This document shows positions 30,148-42,447 of a stretch of 64,000 nt of DNA, one piece after another (position 1 is the stretch's first letter; every line of letters begins with the position of its first letter). The translations under genes were made by a program, and so were the position numbers. Under the pieces are notes generated by a model, which saw only the letters and a list, made by a program, of their open reading frames with translations, had not been told where the DNA came from and made no database searches. Location of the stretch: NCBI RefSeq assembly GCF_000244955.1, contig NZ_CM001439.1, forward strand, positions 1,516,628 through 1,580,627, given 5' to 3'. Source of the DNA: Saccharomonospora marina XMU15 (lineage in GTDB: Bacteria; Actinomycetota; Actinomycetes; Mycobacteriales; Pseudonocardiaceae).

Positions 30148-30353
30148 GCGAGCGGTTCTGTGTCCACTGCGGCCGTGCGGAGGCCCCGGCCGGACACGAG
30201 TCGTGCCGCAGCCCGCGCACTGCCCTGGAACCGCCCCGGTTCTGCCCGCAATGTGCCCGCAGGATGGTGGTGCAGGTGACTCCGTCGGGATGGTCGGCGC
30301 GGTGCAGCAGGCACGGGGAAACCTCCTCGGTGGACGCCTCCCCGACCGGCTAG
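30144..30353 (+). CDS. bsaP: BsaP-like biotin synthase auxiliary protein
   Basis: A 69-residue Cys-rich protein coupled to bioB by a GTGA overlap. It has two CxxC pairs (Cys6/Cys9 and Cys34/Cys37) and single Cys21 and Cys54, suited to binding a metal or Fe-S cluster. M. tuberculosis has a similar small gene, Rv1590, directly after bioB; this family has been named BsaP and is reported to be needed for biotin synthase function in mycobacteria. Identification rests on position, size and cysteine pattern. Confidence 0.75.
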   Translation: MSERFCVHCGRAEAPAGHESCRSPRTALEPPRFCPQCARRMVVQVTPSGWSARCSRHGETSSVDASPTG

Positions 30354-30392
30354 GCTCGCCGCTGACGGGGGCGTCGCAAAGGGAGGTCGGGA

Positions 30393-30980
30393 GTGCCGGA
30401 GCAGGCGGAGCAAGCTGACATCGCGCTGCCACCGCCCGCGCAGCCCGCCGTGAAGCCCGCGCCCGTGGCCGGTGTGACCGTCAGGGCCGATCTGCTGCCC
30501 GCCGTCAGCGTGATGTCACTGGTGGGGCTGCTGGGCATCCCACTCGGTTGGCTGTGGGCCTTGCTTGCACCGACGCAGCGCATGCGGGTGGTCACCGAGG
30601 AAGGCAGGCTGGTGCCGCTGCAGCTGGAAAGCTGGCACCGCTTCGAGGACATGGCGATCTTCCTCCTGCTGGGCCTTTCGGCGGGTCTGGTCGTCGGGTC
30701 CGTGGTGTGGTTGCTGCGCCAGCGGCGCGGGCCGGTGACGCTGCTCGCGGTTGTGGGTGGCTCGCTACTGGCCGCGTGGCTGGCGATGCGGTTGGGTACC
30801 GCGTTCGCGGACGCGCGCTACCCCGTGCCCGAGTCGCCGGGGCTGGGCGCGGTGGTCGAGCGGGCGCCGGTGCTGGAATCGCGCTGGGTGCTGCTGGCGC
30901 AGCCGATGACGGCCGCGCTCGCCTACGGGGTGCTGGCCGCCTGGTACGGACACGACGACCTCGGCAGGCGGCTGGCCTGA
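30393..30980 (+). CDS. DUF2567 family membrane protein
   Basis: A 195-residue protein with a Pro/Ala-rich N terminus and four predicted helices (residues about 35-57, 85-107, 112-132 and 166-184). It resembles the actinobacterial DUF2567 family (Rv1591), which follows the biotin genes in M. tuberculosis as well. The role is unknown. GTG 30393 is preceded by GGGAGG. A 21-bp repeat array begins 6 bases after the stop. Confidence 0.78.
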   Translation: MPEQAEQADIALPPPAQPAVKPAPVAGVTVRADLLPAVSVMSLVGLLGIPLGWLWALLAPTQRMRVVTEEGRLVPLQLESWHRFEDMAIFLLLGLSAGLVVGSVVWLLRQRRGPVTLLAVVGGSLLAAWLAMRLGTAFADARYPVPESPGLGAVVERAPVLESRWVLLAQPMTAALAYGVLAAWYGHDDLGRRLA

Positions 30981-30985
30981 CCATC

Positions 30986-31069
30986 GCGAGTCCCCCGCTC
31001 CTGTCCGCGAGTCCCCCGCTCTCGTCCGCGAGTTCTGCGTTCCTGGCCGCGAGTTCTGCGTTCGGGCTC
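30986..31069. repeat. 21-bp repeat array, copy 1 (four units)
   Basis: Four units of 21 bases start at 30986, 31007, 31028 and 31049. Each begins GCGAGT, followed by CCCCCGCTC or TCTGCGTTC and a variable end. The array lies between the convergent DUF2567 and LON-domain genes. The same unit occurs at 47849 and, reversed, at 48398. Confidence 0.9.
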
Positions 31070-31118
31070 TCGACCGCGACGCTGGTGTCGATGCTGCGGG
31101 TGGGGTGGCGGGCCCTCG

Positions 31119-31832
31119 CTAGTTCAGACTGGGCCTGGCCGGGTGCTCGCCCACCTCGCTGTAGGGCGGCGGTACGGCGCGCAGTTCGGACAGAAACCCA
31201 GCCTCCCTGCTCAGCAGTTGGCAGGCCAGCCGCAGTCTGTGCAGTGGCTGGGTTTCCTCGAGCAGGGCCTGCCGGTCGGACAGCGGCAGCATGCAGTCGG
31301 CGGCGAGCAGGTAGGCAAGCTCGGTGGGTGCGACATCGGTGGCGGGAGAACGCCAGCCGTCTCTTTCCCATGCCAACGCGCAGTAGCGACGGTGGGCCGC
31401 CCTGGCCACATCCGCGAGTCGAACGCCGACTTCCTCGCCACCTTCCGGCAGTGGTGCGTCGTCGATCCACTCCACCTTGCCCACGAGGTAGGGCGCGGAG
31501 CGGGTGTCGAGTCCGAGCAGCCGGAAGCGGCGTTGTCCTGTGGTGATGATGTCGAACCGGCCGTCCGGCAAGCGCTTGGCCTCTCGCAGCAACGCGGTGC
31601 AGCCGATGCCATGTACGTGCTCGAGCCGCTCGACTTCGCGGACCACGGATGTCTTGATGGCGACAACGCCGAACACCCGCTTTGGCACCACCTCGGTCAC
31701 CAGGTCGATGGTGAGTTGCCGGTAGCGGGGCTCGAAGATGTGCAACGGCAGATGCACACCCGGTAGCAGCACAGTGTGCAGCGGAAACAGCGGCAGTGAG
31801 GCGGTAGCGCCCTCCCGTCTGCTTTGGGTCAC
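31119..31832 (-). CDS. LON substrate-binding domain protein
   Basis: A 237-residue protein consisting only of the N-terminal domain of Lon protease (LPLFPLHTVLLPGVHLPLHIFEPRYR at residues about 13-38 in two overlapping motifs), without the ATPase or peptidase parts. Such stand-alone proteins occur widely and their function is unclear; a role in recognising unfolded or hydrophobic segments is inferred from Lon. It starts at GTG 31832, ten bases after the end of the Nudix regulator gene on the same strand, so the two may be cotranscribed. Confidence 0.85.
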   Translation of the reverse strand: MTQSRREGATASLPLFPLHTVLLPGVHLPLHIFEPRYRQLTIDLVTEVVPKRVFGVVAIKTSVVREVERLEHVHGIGCTALLREAKRLPDGRFDIITTGQRRFRLLGLDTRSAPYLVGKVEWIDDAPLPEGGEEVGVRLADVARAAHRRYCALAWERDGWRSPATDVAPTELAYLLAADCMLPLSDRQALLEETQPLHRLRLACQLLSREAGFLSELRAVPPPYSEVGEHPARPSLN

Positions 31833-31841
31833 GTTCTCACG

Positions 31842-32621
31842 TTACGGCGTCGGGGACCGGCGTGCTCGTTCGCGCGTGGCAGGCCGCTTCGGTGTGGGTG
31901 GCCGCAGTACCGCGAAGGGGTCGGTCACCTGCATTCCCGCGTGCGCGAACGAGTACAGCGCAGCGGGGCGCCCGCCGGTGCGGCCGGGGGAGGCCGTGCG
32001 ACCGGACGGAACCAGCAGGCCGCGCCGGGACAACACCCGTTGCAGATTGGTCGCCGACACCGGATATCCCAGAGCAGCCGAGTACAACTCACGCAGCGTG
32101 GACATCGTGAACTCCTTCGGTGCCAGTGCGAAACCGAGGTTGGTGTAGCTCAGCTTCGCCCGCAGCCGATCGCGGGCCCGCAGCACGATCGCCTCGTGGT
32201 CGAACGCCGTGCGCGGCAGCGCGTCCACCGGATGCCAGGCGGTGTCCTCCGGCACCACGGGGTCGACGCCCGCGGGCACCAAGCCGAGAAAGGCAGTGGC
32301 GACCACCCTCGGCCCCGGTACCCGGTCCGGTGCGCTGAACACCGCCAGTTGCTCGACGTGGGAAAGCTGCTTCACGTCGACCTTCTCGGCGAGTTGCCTG
32401 CGGATCGAGGTCTCCACGTCCTCGTCGGGGCGCAGCCTGCCCCCCGGCAGCGACCACCTGCCGATATGCGGATCGAGCGCACGTCGCCACAGCAGCACCC
32501 GAAGGCTCGCGGGCCCGTGTGCCTGCGGGTGCTCACCGGCGGGTGTGGTGTAACGCACCTGTAGCACGGCCGCCAGCACCTCGTGTGCCACAGGGTTGTT
32601 GCTGTTAATATGTGATAGCAC
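31842..32621 (-). CDS. nrtR: NrtR, Nudix-type repressor of NAD synthesis
   Basis: A 259-residue regulator. The N-terminal Nudix-like domain (about residues 10-150: SLPGGRLRPDEDVETSIRRQLAEKV) binds ADP-ribose-type ligands, and the Nudix box is incomplete (AEKV rather than REE-EE), as in non-hydrolytic NrtR proteins. The C-terminal winged helix (about 160-240) binds DNA. It is divergent from nadABC, the classic NrtR target in actinobacteria (Rv1593c beside nadA). GTG 32621 is used; GTG 32591 is an alternative that fits the family N terminus (AHEVLAAVLQVR). Confidence 0.85.
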   Translation of the reverse strand: MLSHINSNNPVAHEVLAAVLQVRYTTPAGEHPQAHGPASLRVLLWRRALDPHIGRWSLPGGRLRPDEDVETSIRRQLAEKVDVKQLSHVEQLAVFSAPDRVPGPRVVATAFLGLVPAGVDPVVPEDTAWHPVDALPRTAFDHEAIVLRARDRLRAKLSYTNLGFALAPKEFTMSTLRELYSAALGYPVSATNLQRVLSRRGLLVPSGRTASPGRTGGRPAALYSFAHAGMQVTDPFAVLRPPTPKRPATRERARRSPTP

Positions 32622-32622
32622 G

Positions 32623-32645
32623 GTTTTCGATTGTAAGGCGAAAAC
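32623..32645. promoter_or_regulatory. Candidate NrtR operator before nadA
   Basis: GTTTTCG at 32623-32629 and CGAAAAC at 32639-32645 form a perfect inverted repeat with a 9-base spacer, in an AT-richer stretch between nrtR and nadA. It would overlap both starts of transcription. Assignment to NrtR is by position only. Confidence 0.45.
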
Positions 32646-32660
32646 TCACGGAGGATCAAC

Positions 32661-33668
32661 ATGACGGCGCACGTGGACGAACTCATTCCGTACGGGGGCG
32701 TCCGTGCGGACGAGGCTTGGGCCGAGGAGGTACGCAGGCTCGCCGACGAGCGAGACGCGGTGCTGCTCGCGCACAACTACCAGCTGCCCGAGATCCAGGA
32801 GATCGCCGACCACACCGGTGACTCGCTCGCGCTGAGCAGGATCGCCGCCGCCAGCGATGCCTCCACCATCGTCTTCTGCGGTGTGCACTTCATGGCGGAG
32901 ACGGCGAAGATCCTCGCACCGGACAAGACCGTGCTGATCCCCGACGCCAGGGCGGGCTGCTCGCTGGCCGACTCCATCACGGGTGAGCAGTTGCGCGAGT
33001 GGAAGGCGCAACACCCCGGTGCGGTCGTGGTCTCCTACGTCAACACCACGGCGGAGGTGAAGGCCGAGACCGACATCTGCTGCACGTCGTCGAACGCGGT
33101 GGACGTCGTCGCCTCGATCCCGAGTGACACCGAGGTGCTGTTCTGCCCCGACCAGTTCCTCGGCGCGCACGTCAGGCGGGAGACCGGCAGGCAGAACCTC
33201 CACGTCTGGGCCGGTGAGTGCCACGTGCACGCCGGGATCAACGGCCCCGAACTCGCCGAGCGAGCGCAGGCCGACCCCGAAGCCGACCTGTTCATCCACC
33301 CCGAGTGCGGGTGTGCCACCTCGGCGCTGTACCTGGCAGGGGAGGGCACGGTCGCCCCGGGCCGGGTGAAGATCCTCTCCACCGGCGACATGCTCAAGGC
33401 GGCCAAGCAGACCAAGGCGGGTTCGGTGCTGGTGGCCACGGAGACGGGCATGCTGCACCAGCTGCGCAAGGCCGCGCCCGAGATCGACTTCCGGGCGGTC
33501 AACGACCGTGCCACCTGCCGCTACATGAAACTGATCACCCCTGCCGCGTTGCTGCGGGCGCTGCGGGAGGGCGTCGACGAGGTGCACGTCGACCCGGAGA
33601 CGGCGCGGCTCGCGCGTGCCTCGGTGCAGCGCATGATCGAGATCGGCAAGCCGGGCGGCGGCGAATGA
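32661..33668 (+). CDS. nadA: Quinolinate synthase
   Basis: A 335-residue 4Fe-4S enzyme that condenses iminoaspartate with dihydroxyacetone phosphate to quinolinate. The three cluster cysteines lie in [19 protein letters not shown] and [20 protein letters not shown] and WAGECHVH are also typical. ATG 32661 follows GGAGGATC. The stop overlaps the nadB start (ATGA). Confidence 0.96.
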   Translation: MTAHVDELIPYGGVRADEAWAEEVRRLADERDAVLLAHNYQLPEIQEIADHTGDSLALSRIAAASDASTIVFCGVHFMAETAKILAPDKTVLIPDARAGCSLADSITGEQLREWKAQHPGAVVVSYVNTTAEVKAETDICCTSSNAVDVVASIPSDTEVLFCPDQFLGAHVRRETGRQNLHVWAGECHVHAGINGPELAERAQADPEADLFIHPECGCATSALYLAGEGTVAPGRVKILSTGDMLKAAKQTKAGSVLVATETGMLHQLRKAAPEIDFRAVNDRATCRYMKLITPAALLRALREGVDEVHVDPETARLARASVQRMIEIGKPGGGE

Positions 33669-35314
33669 GCGCACAGGTTAGTGACCCGAGAGCGAAAACC
33701 CCCGGTTGGGAGGCGACGGCCGACCTGGTGGTGCTCGGCAGCGGGGTCGCGGGGCTGACGGCGGCACTGCGGGGCGCGGAACTGGGGCTGCGGGTTCTCG
33801 TGGTCACCAAGGGCTCCGTCGCCGAGGGCAACACCCGGTGGGCACAGGGTGGTGTCGCCGTCGTGCTCGACGGCGAGCACGCCGAGGGCGCCGAGGGCGA
33901 CTCGCTGCTTTCCCATGCCGCCGACACCGTCACCGCCGGGGCGGGGTTGTGTGATGTCGATGCCGTGCGCGAGATCGTCCGCGCGGGTCCGGGCGCCGTC
34001 GCGAGGCTGCGCAGGCGTGGCGCGCGCTTCGACACCACCGACTCCGGGCTGGCGCGGACCCGGGAGGGCGGGCACAGCGCCTTCCGCGTCATCCACGCGG
34101 GAGGCGACGCCACAGGTGCCGAGGTGGAACGCGCCCTCGTGGCCGCGGCGGGCAGGCAACGCATCGCCGTGCTGGAGCACCACGTAGCCGTCGACGCGCT
34201 GCGCGCACCCGCCGGTGAGGTGGCCGGTGTGTCGGTACTGGACGAGCAGGGCGTGCCCGGGTTGCTGCGCGCACCCGCCGTTCTCGTGGCCACCGGCGGC
34301 TTCGGTCAGCTCTACCAGGCGACCTCCAACCCCGAGCCTGCCACGGGCGACGGCATCGCCCTCGCGCTGCGGGCTGGTGCTTGCGTGGCCGACATCGAGT
34401 TCGTGCAGTTCCATCCCACGGTGCTCTACACCCCGTCGGCCCGGGGCCGCCGCCCGCTCGTCACCGAGGCGGTGCGCGGTGAGGGGGCCGTACTCGTGGA
34501 CGCCACGGGACGGCCGGTGATGCGGGGAGTGCACCCACTGGCCGACCTCGCACCACGTGACGTCGTGTCCGCCGCGATCACCCGCAGGATGGCCTTGGCA
34601 CCCGGCGGCGTGCACGACCACGTGTTCCTCGACGCCACCGGGATCGCCGGATTCGACCGCCGGTTCCCCACGGTGCACGCCGCGTGCCTGGCCGAAGGCG
34701 TCGACCCGGCCGTGGACCCGATTCCGGTCACCCCAGCCGCGCACTTCGCCTGCGGAGGCGTGGTCACCACCACCGAAGGGCGCACCGGGGTGTCAGGGCT
34801 GTACGCCGCGGGCGAGGTCGCGCGGACCGGCCTGCACGGAGCCAACCGGCTGGCGTCCAACAGCCTGCTCGAAGGCCTGGTGATGGCCGAGCGTGCGGCC
34901 GAGGCCGTCGCAGCGGACCTGGCCGCGGGCCGCCTCGCCGACCCCGCGTACGGCAGCGACCCGCGAACCGGCGCCGTGCCGATCGCCGATCGCGACGTGC
35001 TGCAGCGGGTGATGAGCCGCTACGCCGCCATCGGCAGGGACGCCGAAGGGTTGGCCGTCGCGGGTTCGGTGCTCGATCTGTCCACGGAGAACGGACCGCT
35101 GTGGACACACCGCGCCGTGGAGGACGCGGCGCTGACGCTGATAGCGCAGGCGCTGGTCGTGGCGGCCGAGCGCAGGCAGGAGTCGAGAGGTAGCCACGTG
35201 CGCACCGACCATCCACGACGCGACGACACCTCCTGGCAGCGCAGCCTGTACGTCAGGCTCGGGCCGTCGGGCAGGCCGGTGCTGGCCGACCCGGTGCTGG
35301 AGACCGCGGCGTGA
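33665..35314 (+). CDS. nadB: L-aspartate oxidase
   Basis: A 549-residue FAD enzyme that oxidises aspartate to iminoaspartate for NadA. The dinucleotide motif [15 protein letters not shown] is near residue 22. [26 protein letters not shown] and [23 protein letters not shown] are characteristic of the succinate dehydrogenase/fumarate reductase flavoprotein family. It overlaps nadA upstream and nadC downstream by 4 bases each. Confidence 0.95.
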   Translation: MSAQVSDPRAKTPGWEATADLVVLGSGVAGLTAALRGAELGLRVLVVTKGSVAEGNTRWAQGGVAVVLDGEHAEGAEGDSLLSHAADTVTAGAGLCDVDAVREIVRAGPGAVARLRRRGARFDTTDSGLARTREGGHSAFRVIHAGGDATGAEVERALVAAAGRQRIAVLEHHVAVDALRAPAGEVAGVSVLDEQGVPGLLRAPAVLVATGGFGQLYQATSNPEPATGDGIALALRAGACVADIEFVQFHPTVLYTPSARGRRPLVTEAVRGEGAVLVDATGRPVMRGVHPLADLAPRDVVSAAITRRMALAPGGVHDHVFLDATGIAGFDRRFPTVHAACLAEGVDPAVDPIPVTPAAHFACGGVVTTTEGRTGVSGLYAAGEVARTGLHGANRLASNSLLEGLVMAERAAEAVAADLAAGRLADPAYGSDPRTGAVPIADRDVLQRVMSRYAAIGRDAEGLAVAGSVLDLSTENGPLWTHRAVEDAALTLIAQALVVAAERRQESRGSHVRTDHPRRDDTSWQRSLYVRLGPSGRPVLADPVLETAA

Positions 35315-36177
35315 CGGCGACCGAACTGGACCTGGACGACGCGCGCAGGGTGGTCACCACCGCACTGCAGGAGGACCTGCGGTACGGGCCCGACGCCACC
35401 ACGGCCGCGACCGTGCCCGAAGCCGCCACGGCGACGGCGGAGTTGACACCCCGCGCGCCGGGTGTCGTCGCGGGCATACCCGTGGCGCTCGCGGTGTTCG
35501 ACGCGGTGCTGGGCGACGGCTACGAGGTGGTGAGCAGCCGCCTCGACGGCAGCGCCGTGGCGGCGGGCGAACCGGTGCTGGTGGTGCGCGGCGGGGTGAG
35601 GGGTTTGCTCACCGCGGAGCGGACCGTGCTGAACCTGCTGTGCCACCTCTGCGGGGTGGCGACCGCGACGGCGGCATGGGTTTCGGCGGTGCGGGGCACC
35701 GGCTGCGCGATCCGCGACTCCCGCAAGACGCTGCCCGGGTTGCGGCTGCTGCAGAAGTACGCGGTGCGCCTCGGGGGCGGGGTGAACCATCGGATGGGCC
35801 TTGGCGACGCGGTGCTCATCAAGGACAACCACGTGGTGGCCGCCGGATCGGTCTCCGAGGCGCTGCGGCTCGCGCGGGAGCGCGCGGCGGGGCTGCCGTG
35901 CGAGGTGGAGGTCGACAACCTCGATCAACTTGCCGAGGCGCTCGATGCGGGTGCCGACGAGGTGTTGCTGGACAACTTCACCCCCGCCGGCTGCGCCGAC
36001 GGGGTGCGGCTGCGTGACGCGCGGTCACCGAGGACGAGGTTGGAGGCCTCGGGCGGGTTGCGGTTGGAGAACGCCCGTGCCTACGCCGAATCGGGAGTGG
36101 ACTACCTGGCGGTGGGGGCGCTCACCCACTCGGTGTCGGCGCTGGACATCGGGATGGACCTGCGCGAGGGCGGGTGA
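35311..36177 (+). CDS. nadC: Nicotinate-nucleotide pyrophosphorylase (quinolinate phosphoribosyltransferase)
   Basis: A 288-residue enzyme that makes nicotinate mononucleotide from quinolinate and PRPP. Motifs are TAERTVLNLLCHLCGVAT, RDSRKTLPGLR, KYAVRLGGGVNHR and LIKDNHVVAAG, with EVEVDNLDQ and LLDNFTP forming the barrel active site. It is coupled to nadB by a GTGA overlap and is probably controlled by NrtR. Confidence 0.95.
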   Translation: MTATELDLDDARRVVTTALQEDLRYGPDATTAATVPEAATATAELTPRAPGVVAGIPVALAVFDAVLGDGYEVVSSRLDGSAVAAGEPVLVVRGGVRGLLTAERTVLNLLCHLCGVATATAAWVSAVRGTGCAIRDSRKTLPGLRLLQKYAVRLGGGVNHRMGLGDAVLIKDNHVVAAGSVSEALRLARERAAGLPCEVEVDNLDQLAEALDAGADEVLLDNFTPAGCADGVRLRDARSPRTRLEASGGLRLENARAYAESGVDYLAVGALTHSVSALDIGMDLREGG

Positions 36178-36200
36178 GGCGGGCCGTCGAGGCCGCTGGC

Positions 36201-37001
36201 TCACCCGCGACCGAGCCTGCGATTGGCCAGCACGCCGGTCGCCTCGCGCGACTTGGCGGCCAGTTCGGAGTCGATGTCGGCGACGAGCAGATCCGGTTCG
36301 GCGCCCAACTGCGCGTGCAGGTGCCCGAACGGGTCAGCCACGGCCGAGTACCCGATGCCGGTGGGCGCCTTGGGATTGACCTCGGTGCCGGTCGCGGCCG
36401 GATGCGCCTGCCCGCACGCCAGCACCCAGCAGCCGGAGTCGAGCGCCCTTGCCCGTACCAGTAGCTCCCACTGCTCGCGTTTGCCCTTGCCCGCACCCCA
36501 CGACGCCGGTAGCACCACCGCACTGCTGCCCGCGTCGGCCAGCGACTGGAACAGCTCGGGGAACCGCACGTCGTAGCAGGTGGCAAGGCCGAGCCTGACC
36601 CCGTCGACGTCCACGGTGACCTGTTCGGAGCCTCCCGCGACGGTGTCGGACTCGCGGAAGCCGAAGGCGTCGTACAGGTGGATCTTGTCGTAGCCGAGGT
36701 GCTCGCCGAGCCCGGTCACCAGCAGCGTGTTACGAACCCGGTCGCCGTCGGGGGTGAACATGCCTGCGATCACCAGCACGCCTGCGTCCCGCGCGATCTC
36801 GCTGACCGCCAGCGCCCACGGCCCGTCCACCGGCTCGGCGAGCGGCGCGAGCCGTACTCCGAACCGCGCCATCATGGCTTCGGGGAACACGACCACGCGG
36901 GCGCCCTCCGCCGCGGCCCTGCCCACCCATTCCCTGACGAGATCGAGGTTGCTCTTCGGATCGGTGCTCGATGTGAGCTGGCACAGGGCGACTCGCAGCA
37001 C
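36201..37001 (-). CDS. Carbon-nitrogen hydrolase (nitrilase superfamily, Nit-type amidase)
   Basis: A 266-residue cytosolic amidase with the complete catalytic triad: Glu in VVVFPEAMM, Lys in [11 protein letters not shown] and Cys in [13 protein letters not shown]. The motifs are closest to Nit1/Nit2-like enzymes, which remove deaminated glutathione or omega-amides; the substrate is inferred. GTG 36999-37001 follows GGGAGG. It is divergent from hisD and converges on nadC. Confidence 0.88.
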   Translation of the reverse strand: MLRVALCQLTSSTDPKSNLDLVREWVGRAAAEGARVVVFPEAMMARFGVRLAPLAEPVDGPWALAVSEIARDAGVLVIAGMFTPDGDRVRNTLLVTGLGEHLGYDKIHLYDAFGFRESDTVAGGSEQVTVDVDGVRLGLATCYDVRFPELFQSLADAGSSAVVLPASWGAGKGKREQWELLVRARALDSGCWVLACGQAHPAATGTEVNPKAPTGIGYSAVADPFGHLHAQLGAEPDLLVADIDSELAAKSREATGVLANRRLGRG

Positions 37002-37036
37002 GGCTACCTCCCGGTCGCGGACGCGGTACTGGCTCG

Positions 37037-37042
37037 TACCCT
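37037..37042 (+). promoter_or_regulatory. -10 element, leaderless start of hisD
   Basis: TACCCT lies 7 bases before ATG 37050; no ribosome binding site is present. It probably starts the whole hisDCB transcript. Confidence 0.55.
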
Positions 37043-37049
37043 AGACCCT

Positions 37050-40065
<3,016 letters not shown>

Positions 40066-40218
40066 ATGCAGACCTGGCTGCCGCTGGTGCTGTTCGCTGT
40101 TGCGGGGTTCCTGGCGGGTGGCGCATACAGCGTGTGGAAGAAGTCGCGCCCGCTCTCCGTGGCGCTCGGCGTGACCGCGCTGCTGGCGGCGGGCGCGGCC
40201 ATCGCCTGGCTGTACTGA
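40066..40218 (+). CDS. Small membrane protein at the end of the his run
   Basis: A 50-residue open frame whose ATG follows immediately after the hisB TAG. It encodes two hydrophobic helices (residues about 3-21 and 31-49) joined by a basic loop VWKKSRP, suggesting a helical hairpin with the loop in the cytoplasm. Third positions are G/C-rich like the neighbours. I know of no function; small proteins of this kind are found between hisB and hisH in related genomes as I recall. hisH, hisA and hisF do not follow, since the next gene is on the other strand. Confidence 0.7.
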   Translation: MQTWLPLVLFAVAGFLAGGAYSVWKKSRPLSVALGVTALLAAGAAIAWLY

Positions 40219-40225
40219 CGGACCG

Positions 40226-42439
40226 CTACACCGGCTCCAGGGTGCGGTCGGTGCCGTGTCCGCCCTCCGGGGGTTTCGCGGCGAGCCGCTCACCCTCGAC
40301 GTCCACGCGCGGCAGCACGCGGTCCAGCCAGCGCGGCAGCCACCACGCCCGCTTGCCCAGCAGTGACATCACCGCGGGCACGATGGTCATCCGCACCACG
40401 AAGGCGTCCATCGCGACCCCGAACGCCAGCGCGAAGCCGACCGACTGGATGAGCGTTTCCTCGGCGAGTACGAATCCGGCGAAGACACTGATCATGATGA
40501 GCGCCGCGGCGACCACCACGCGCGAGCCGTGTTTGAAACCGATGACCATAGCCTGGTCGGGTGTGGCGCCGTGGACGTGTTCCTCACGCATCCGCGTCAC
40601 CAGGAACACCTGGTAGTCCATGGCGAGGCCGAACAGCACGCCGATGAGCAGGATGGGCAGCATGCTCATCACGGGGCCGGTCGACTCCACGCCGAGCAGG
40701 TCACCGAGCCAGCCCCACTGAAACACCGCCACGACGGCGCCGAAGGTGGCCGCCACCGAGCCCAGGAAGCCCACGGCCGCCTTCAACGGCACCACCACGG
40801 AGCGGAAGACCAGCATGAGCAGGATGAACGCCAGGCCCACGATCAGCGAGAGGTAGGGCAGTAGGGCGTCGGCCATCTTGCGGGAGACGTCGATGTTCAG
40901 TGCGGTGTAGCCGGTGACGGACACGGTGGCGCCGGTGCGGTCGTGAAGCGCCTGACCCTCCGCGCGGATGTCGGTGACGAGCTGCTCGGTTTCCGCGCTG
41001 CTCGGGCCGCTCTTGGGCACCACGTTCAGCAGCGCGGTGTCGCCCGCGGCGTTGAACCGGGGCGGCGTCACGGCGGCGACGTCGTCGAGCGCGCTGATCC
41101 GCCGGGCGGCTGCGCTCACGGCGGCCCTCGGATCGGTCTGCGCCTCCACCATGACGACGAGCGGCCCGTTGGACCCGGGGCCGAAACCCTCGCTGATCAG
41201 GTTGTAGGCCCTGTGCTGCGTGGAGTCCGGCGGTGCGGTGCTGTCGTTGGGAAGGCCCAGCCGCATGTCCGTGGCGGGGACCGCCAGCACAGCCAGCCCG
41301 GCCACCGAGAGGACGAGCACGATGCCGCGCCGCCGCGCGACGAGCGCCGCCCAGCGCTCACCCAGCGTCGGACCGTTGCCGTTGCCGCCTCGCAGCCCGG
41401 GGATGCGCCCGCCAAGCACCTTCGTACGCACGAAGCCGAGGACGGCGGGCAGCAGGGTCAAAGCGATCAGCACCGCGACCGCGACGGTCACCGACGCGGC
41501 GAGGCCCATCTCGCCGAGCACCGGGATACCGACGATGGTGAGGCCTGCCAGCGCGATGATCACTGTCAGCCCGGCGAAGACGACAGCGGAGCCCGCCGTA
41601 CCGACGGCGAGGGCGGCGGCGTCGGCGGGTTCGCGTCCCTGCCGCAGTTCGTGGCGGTACCGGGAGAGGATGAACAGCGCGTAGTCGATACCAACGGCGA
41701 GGCCGATCATCAGCGCGAGCACCGGCGTGTTGGAGTTCAGCTCAAGGAAGCCGGACGCGGCGGTGATGCCCGCCATGCCGATCCCGATGCCGATGAGCGC
41801 GGTCAGCAGCGGCAGGCCCGCGGCGAGCAGCGAACCGAACGTCACGATGAGCACCACCGCGGCGACTGCGACCCCGATGCCTTCGGTCGGCTGCGTCTGC
41901 GGCATCGGCTGCATCGCGTCGCCACCGAACTCCACCGCCAGACCCTCGGCCCTGCCCGGGTCGGCGGCCGAGCGCAGTGCCTCACGGTCGGACTCGGTCA
42001 GCTCGAAGTTCTTCACCTGGTAGGTCACCTGGGCGAGCGCGATCCTGCCGTCGGGCGACACCATCCGTGCCTGGAACGGGTCGGTGACGCCTGCGACCTT
42101 CGGCGCGGCGCGCAGGCCGTCCACGACCTCGGCGACGGTGGCCGGGTCCAGCTTCTCGCCCTGCGGCGCGGCCATCACGACGCGGGCGGTGGCTCCTCCC
42201 ACCCCGGCTTCGGGGAACTTCTGCTTCAACTGCTCGATCGCCCGCTGCGACTCGGTGCCCGGGATGGCCACCGAGTTGGTGGTCTGCCCGGACAGCGTCA
42301 GGGCGCCGACGCCGAAGGCCGCGAGAAGGACGACCCAGATGCCGGTGACCAGCCAGCGGCGCTGGAATGAGAACCGGCCGACACGGGACAGGAAGGTGGC
42401 CACGCCAGGCTCCGTTTCGGTACGGACGGATGCGTTCAC
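40226..42439 (-). CDS. MmpL/RND-type membrane transporter
   Basis: A 737-residue exporter with two repeats of one helix, an external loop of about 130-180 residues and five more helices. The MMPL signatures GIDYALFILSRY (repeat 1) and LAMDYQVFLVTR (repeat 2) carry the proton-relay Asp-Tyr pairs. Family members export lipids, siderophores or drugs; the cargo is unknown. GTG 42439 is used. It is divergent from a TetR gene, with palindromes between them that would allow repression by that regulator. Confidence 0.9.
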   Translation of the reverse strand: MNASVRTETEPGVATFLSRVGRFSFQRRWLVTGIWVVLLAAFGVGALTLSGQTTNSVAIPGTESQRAIEQLKQKFPEAGVGGATARVVMAAPQGEKLDPATVAEVVDGLRAAPKVAGVTDPFQARMVSPDGRIALAQVTYQVKNFELTESDREALRSAADPGRAEGLAVEFGGDAMQPMPQTQPTEGIGVAVAAVVLIVTFGSLLAAGLPLLTALIGIGIGMAGITAASGFLELNSNTPVLALMIGLAVGIDYALFILSRYRHELRQGREPADAAALAVGTAGSAVVFAGLTVIIALAGLTIVGIPVLGEMGLAASVTVAVAVLIALTLLPAVLGFVRTKVLGGRIPGLRGGNGNGPTLGERWAALVARRRGIVLVLSVAGLAVLAVPATDMRLGLPNDSTAPPDSTQHRAYNLISEGFGPGSNGPLVVMVEAQTDPRAAVSAAARRISALDDVAAVTPPRFNAAGDTALLNVVPKSGPSSAETEQLVTDIRAEGQALHDRTGATVSVTGYTALNIDVSRKMADALLPYLSLIVGLAFILLMLVFRSVVVPLKAAVGFLGSVAATFGAVVAVFQWGWLGDLLGVESTGPVMSMLPILLIGVLFGLAMDYQVFLVTRMREEHVHGATPDQAMVIGFKHGSRVVVAAALIMISVFAGFVLAEETLIQSVGFALAFGVAMDAFVVRMTIVPAVMSLLGKRAWWLPRWLDRVLPRVDVEGERLAAKPPEGGHGTDRTLEPV

Positions 42440-42447
42440 CGACGAAA

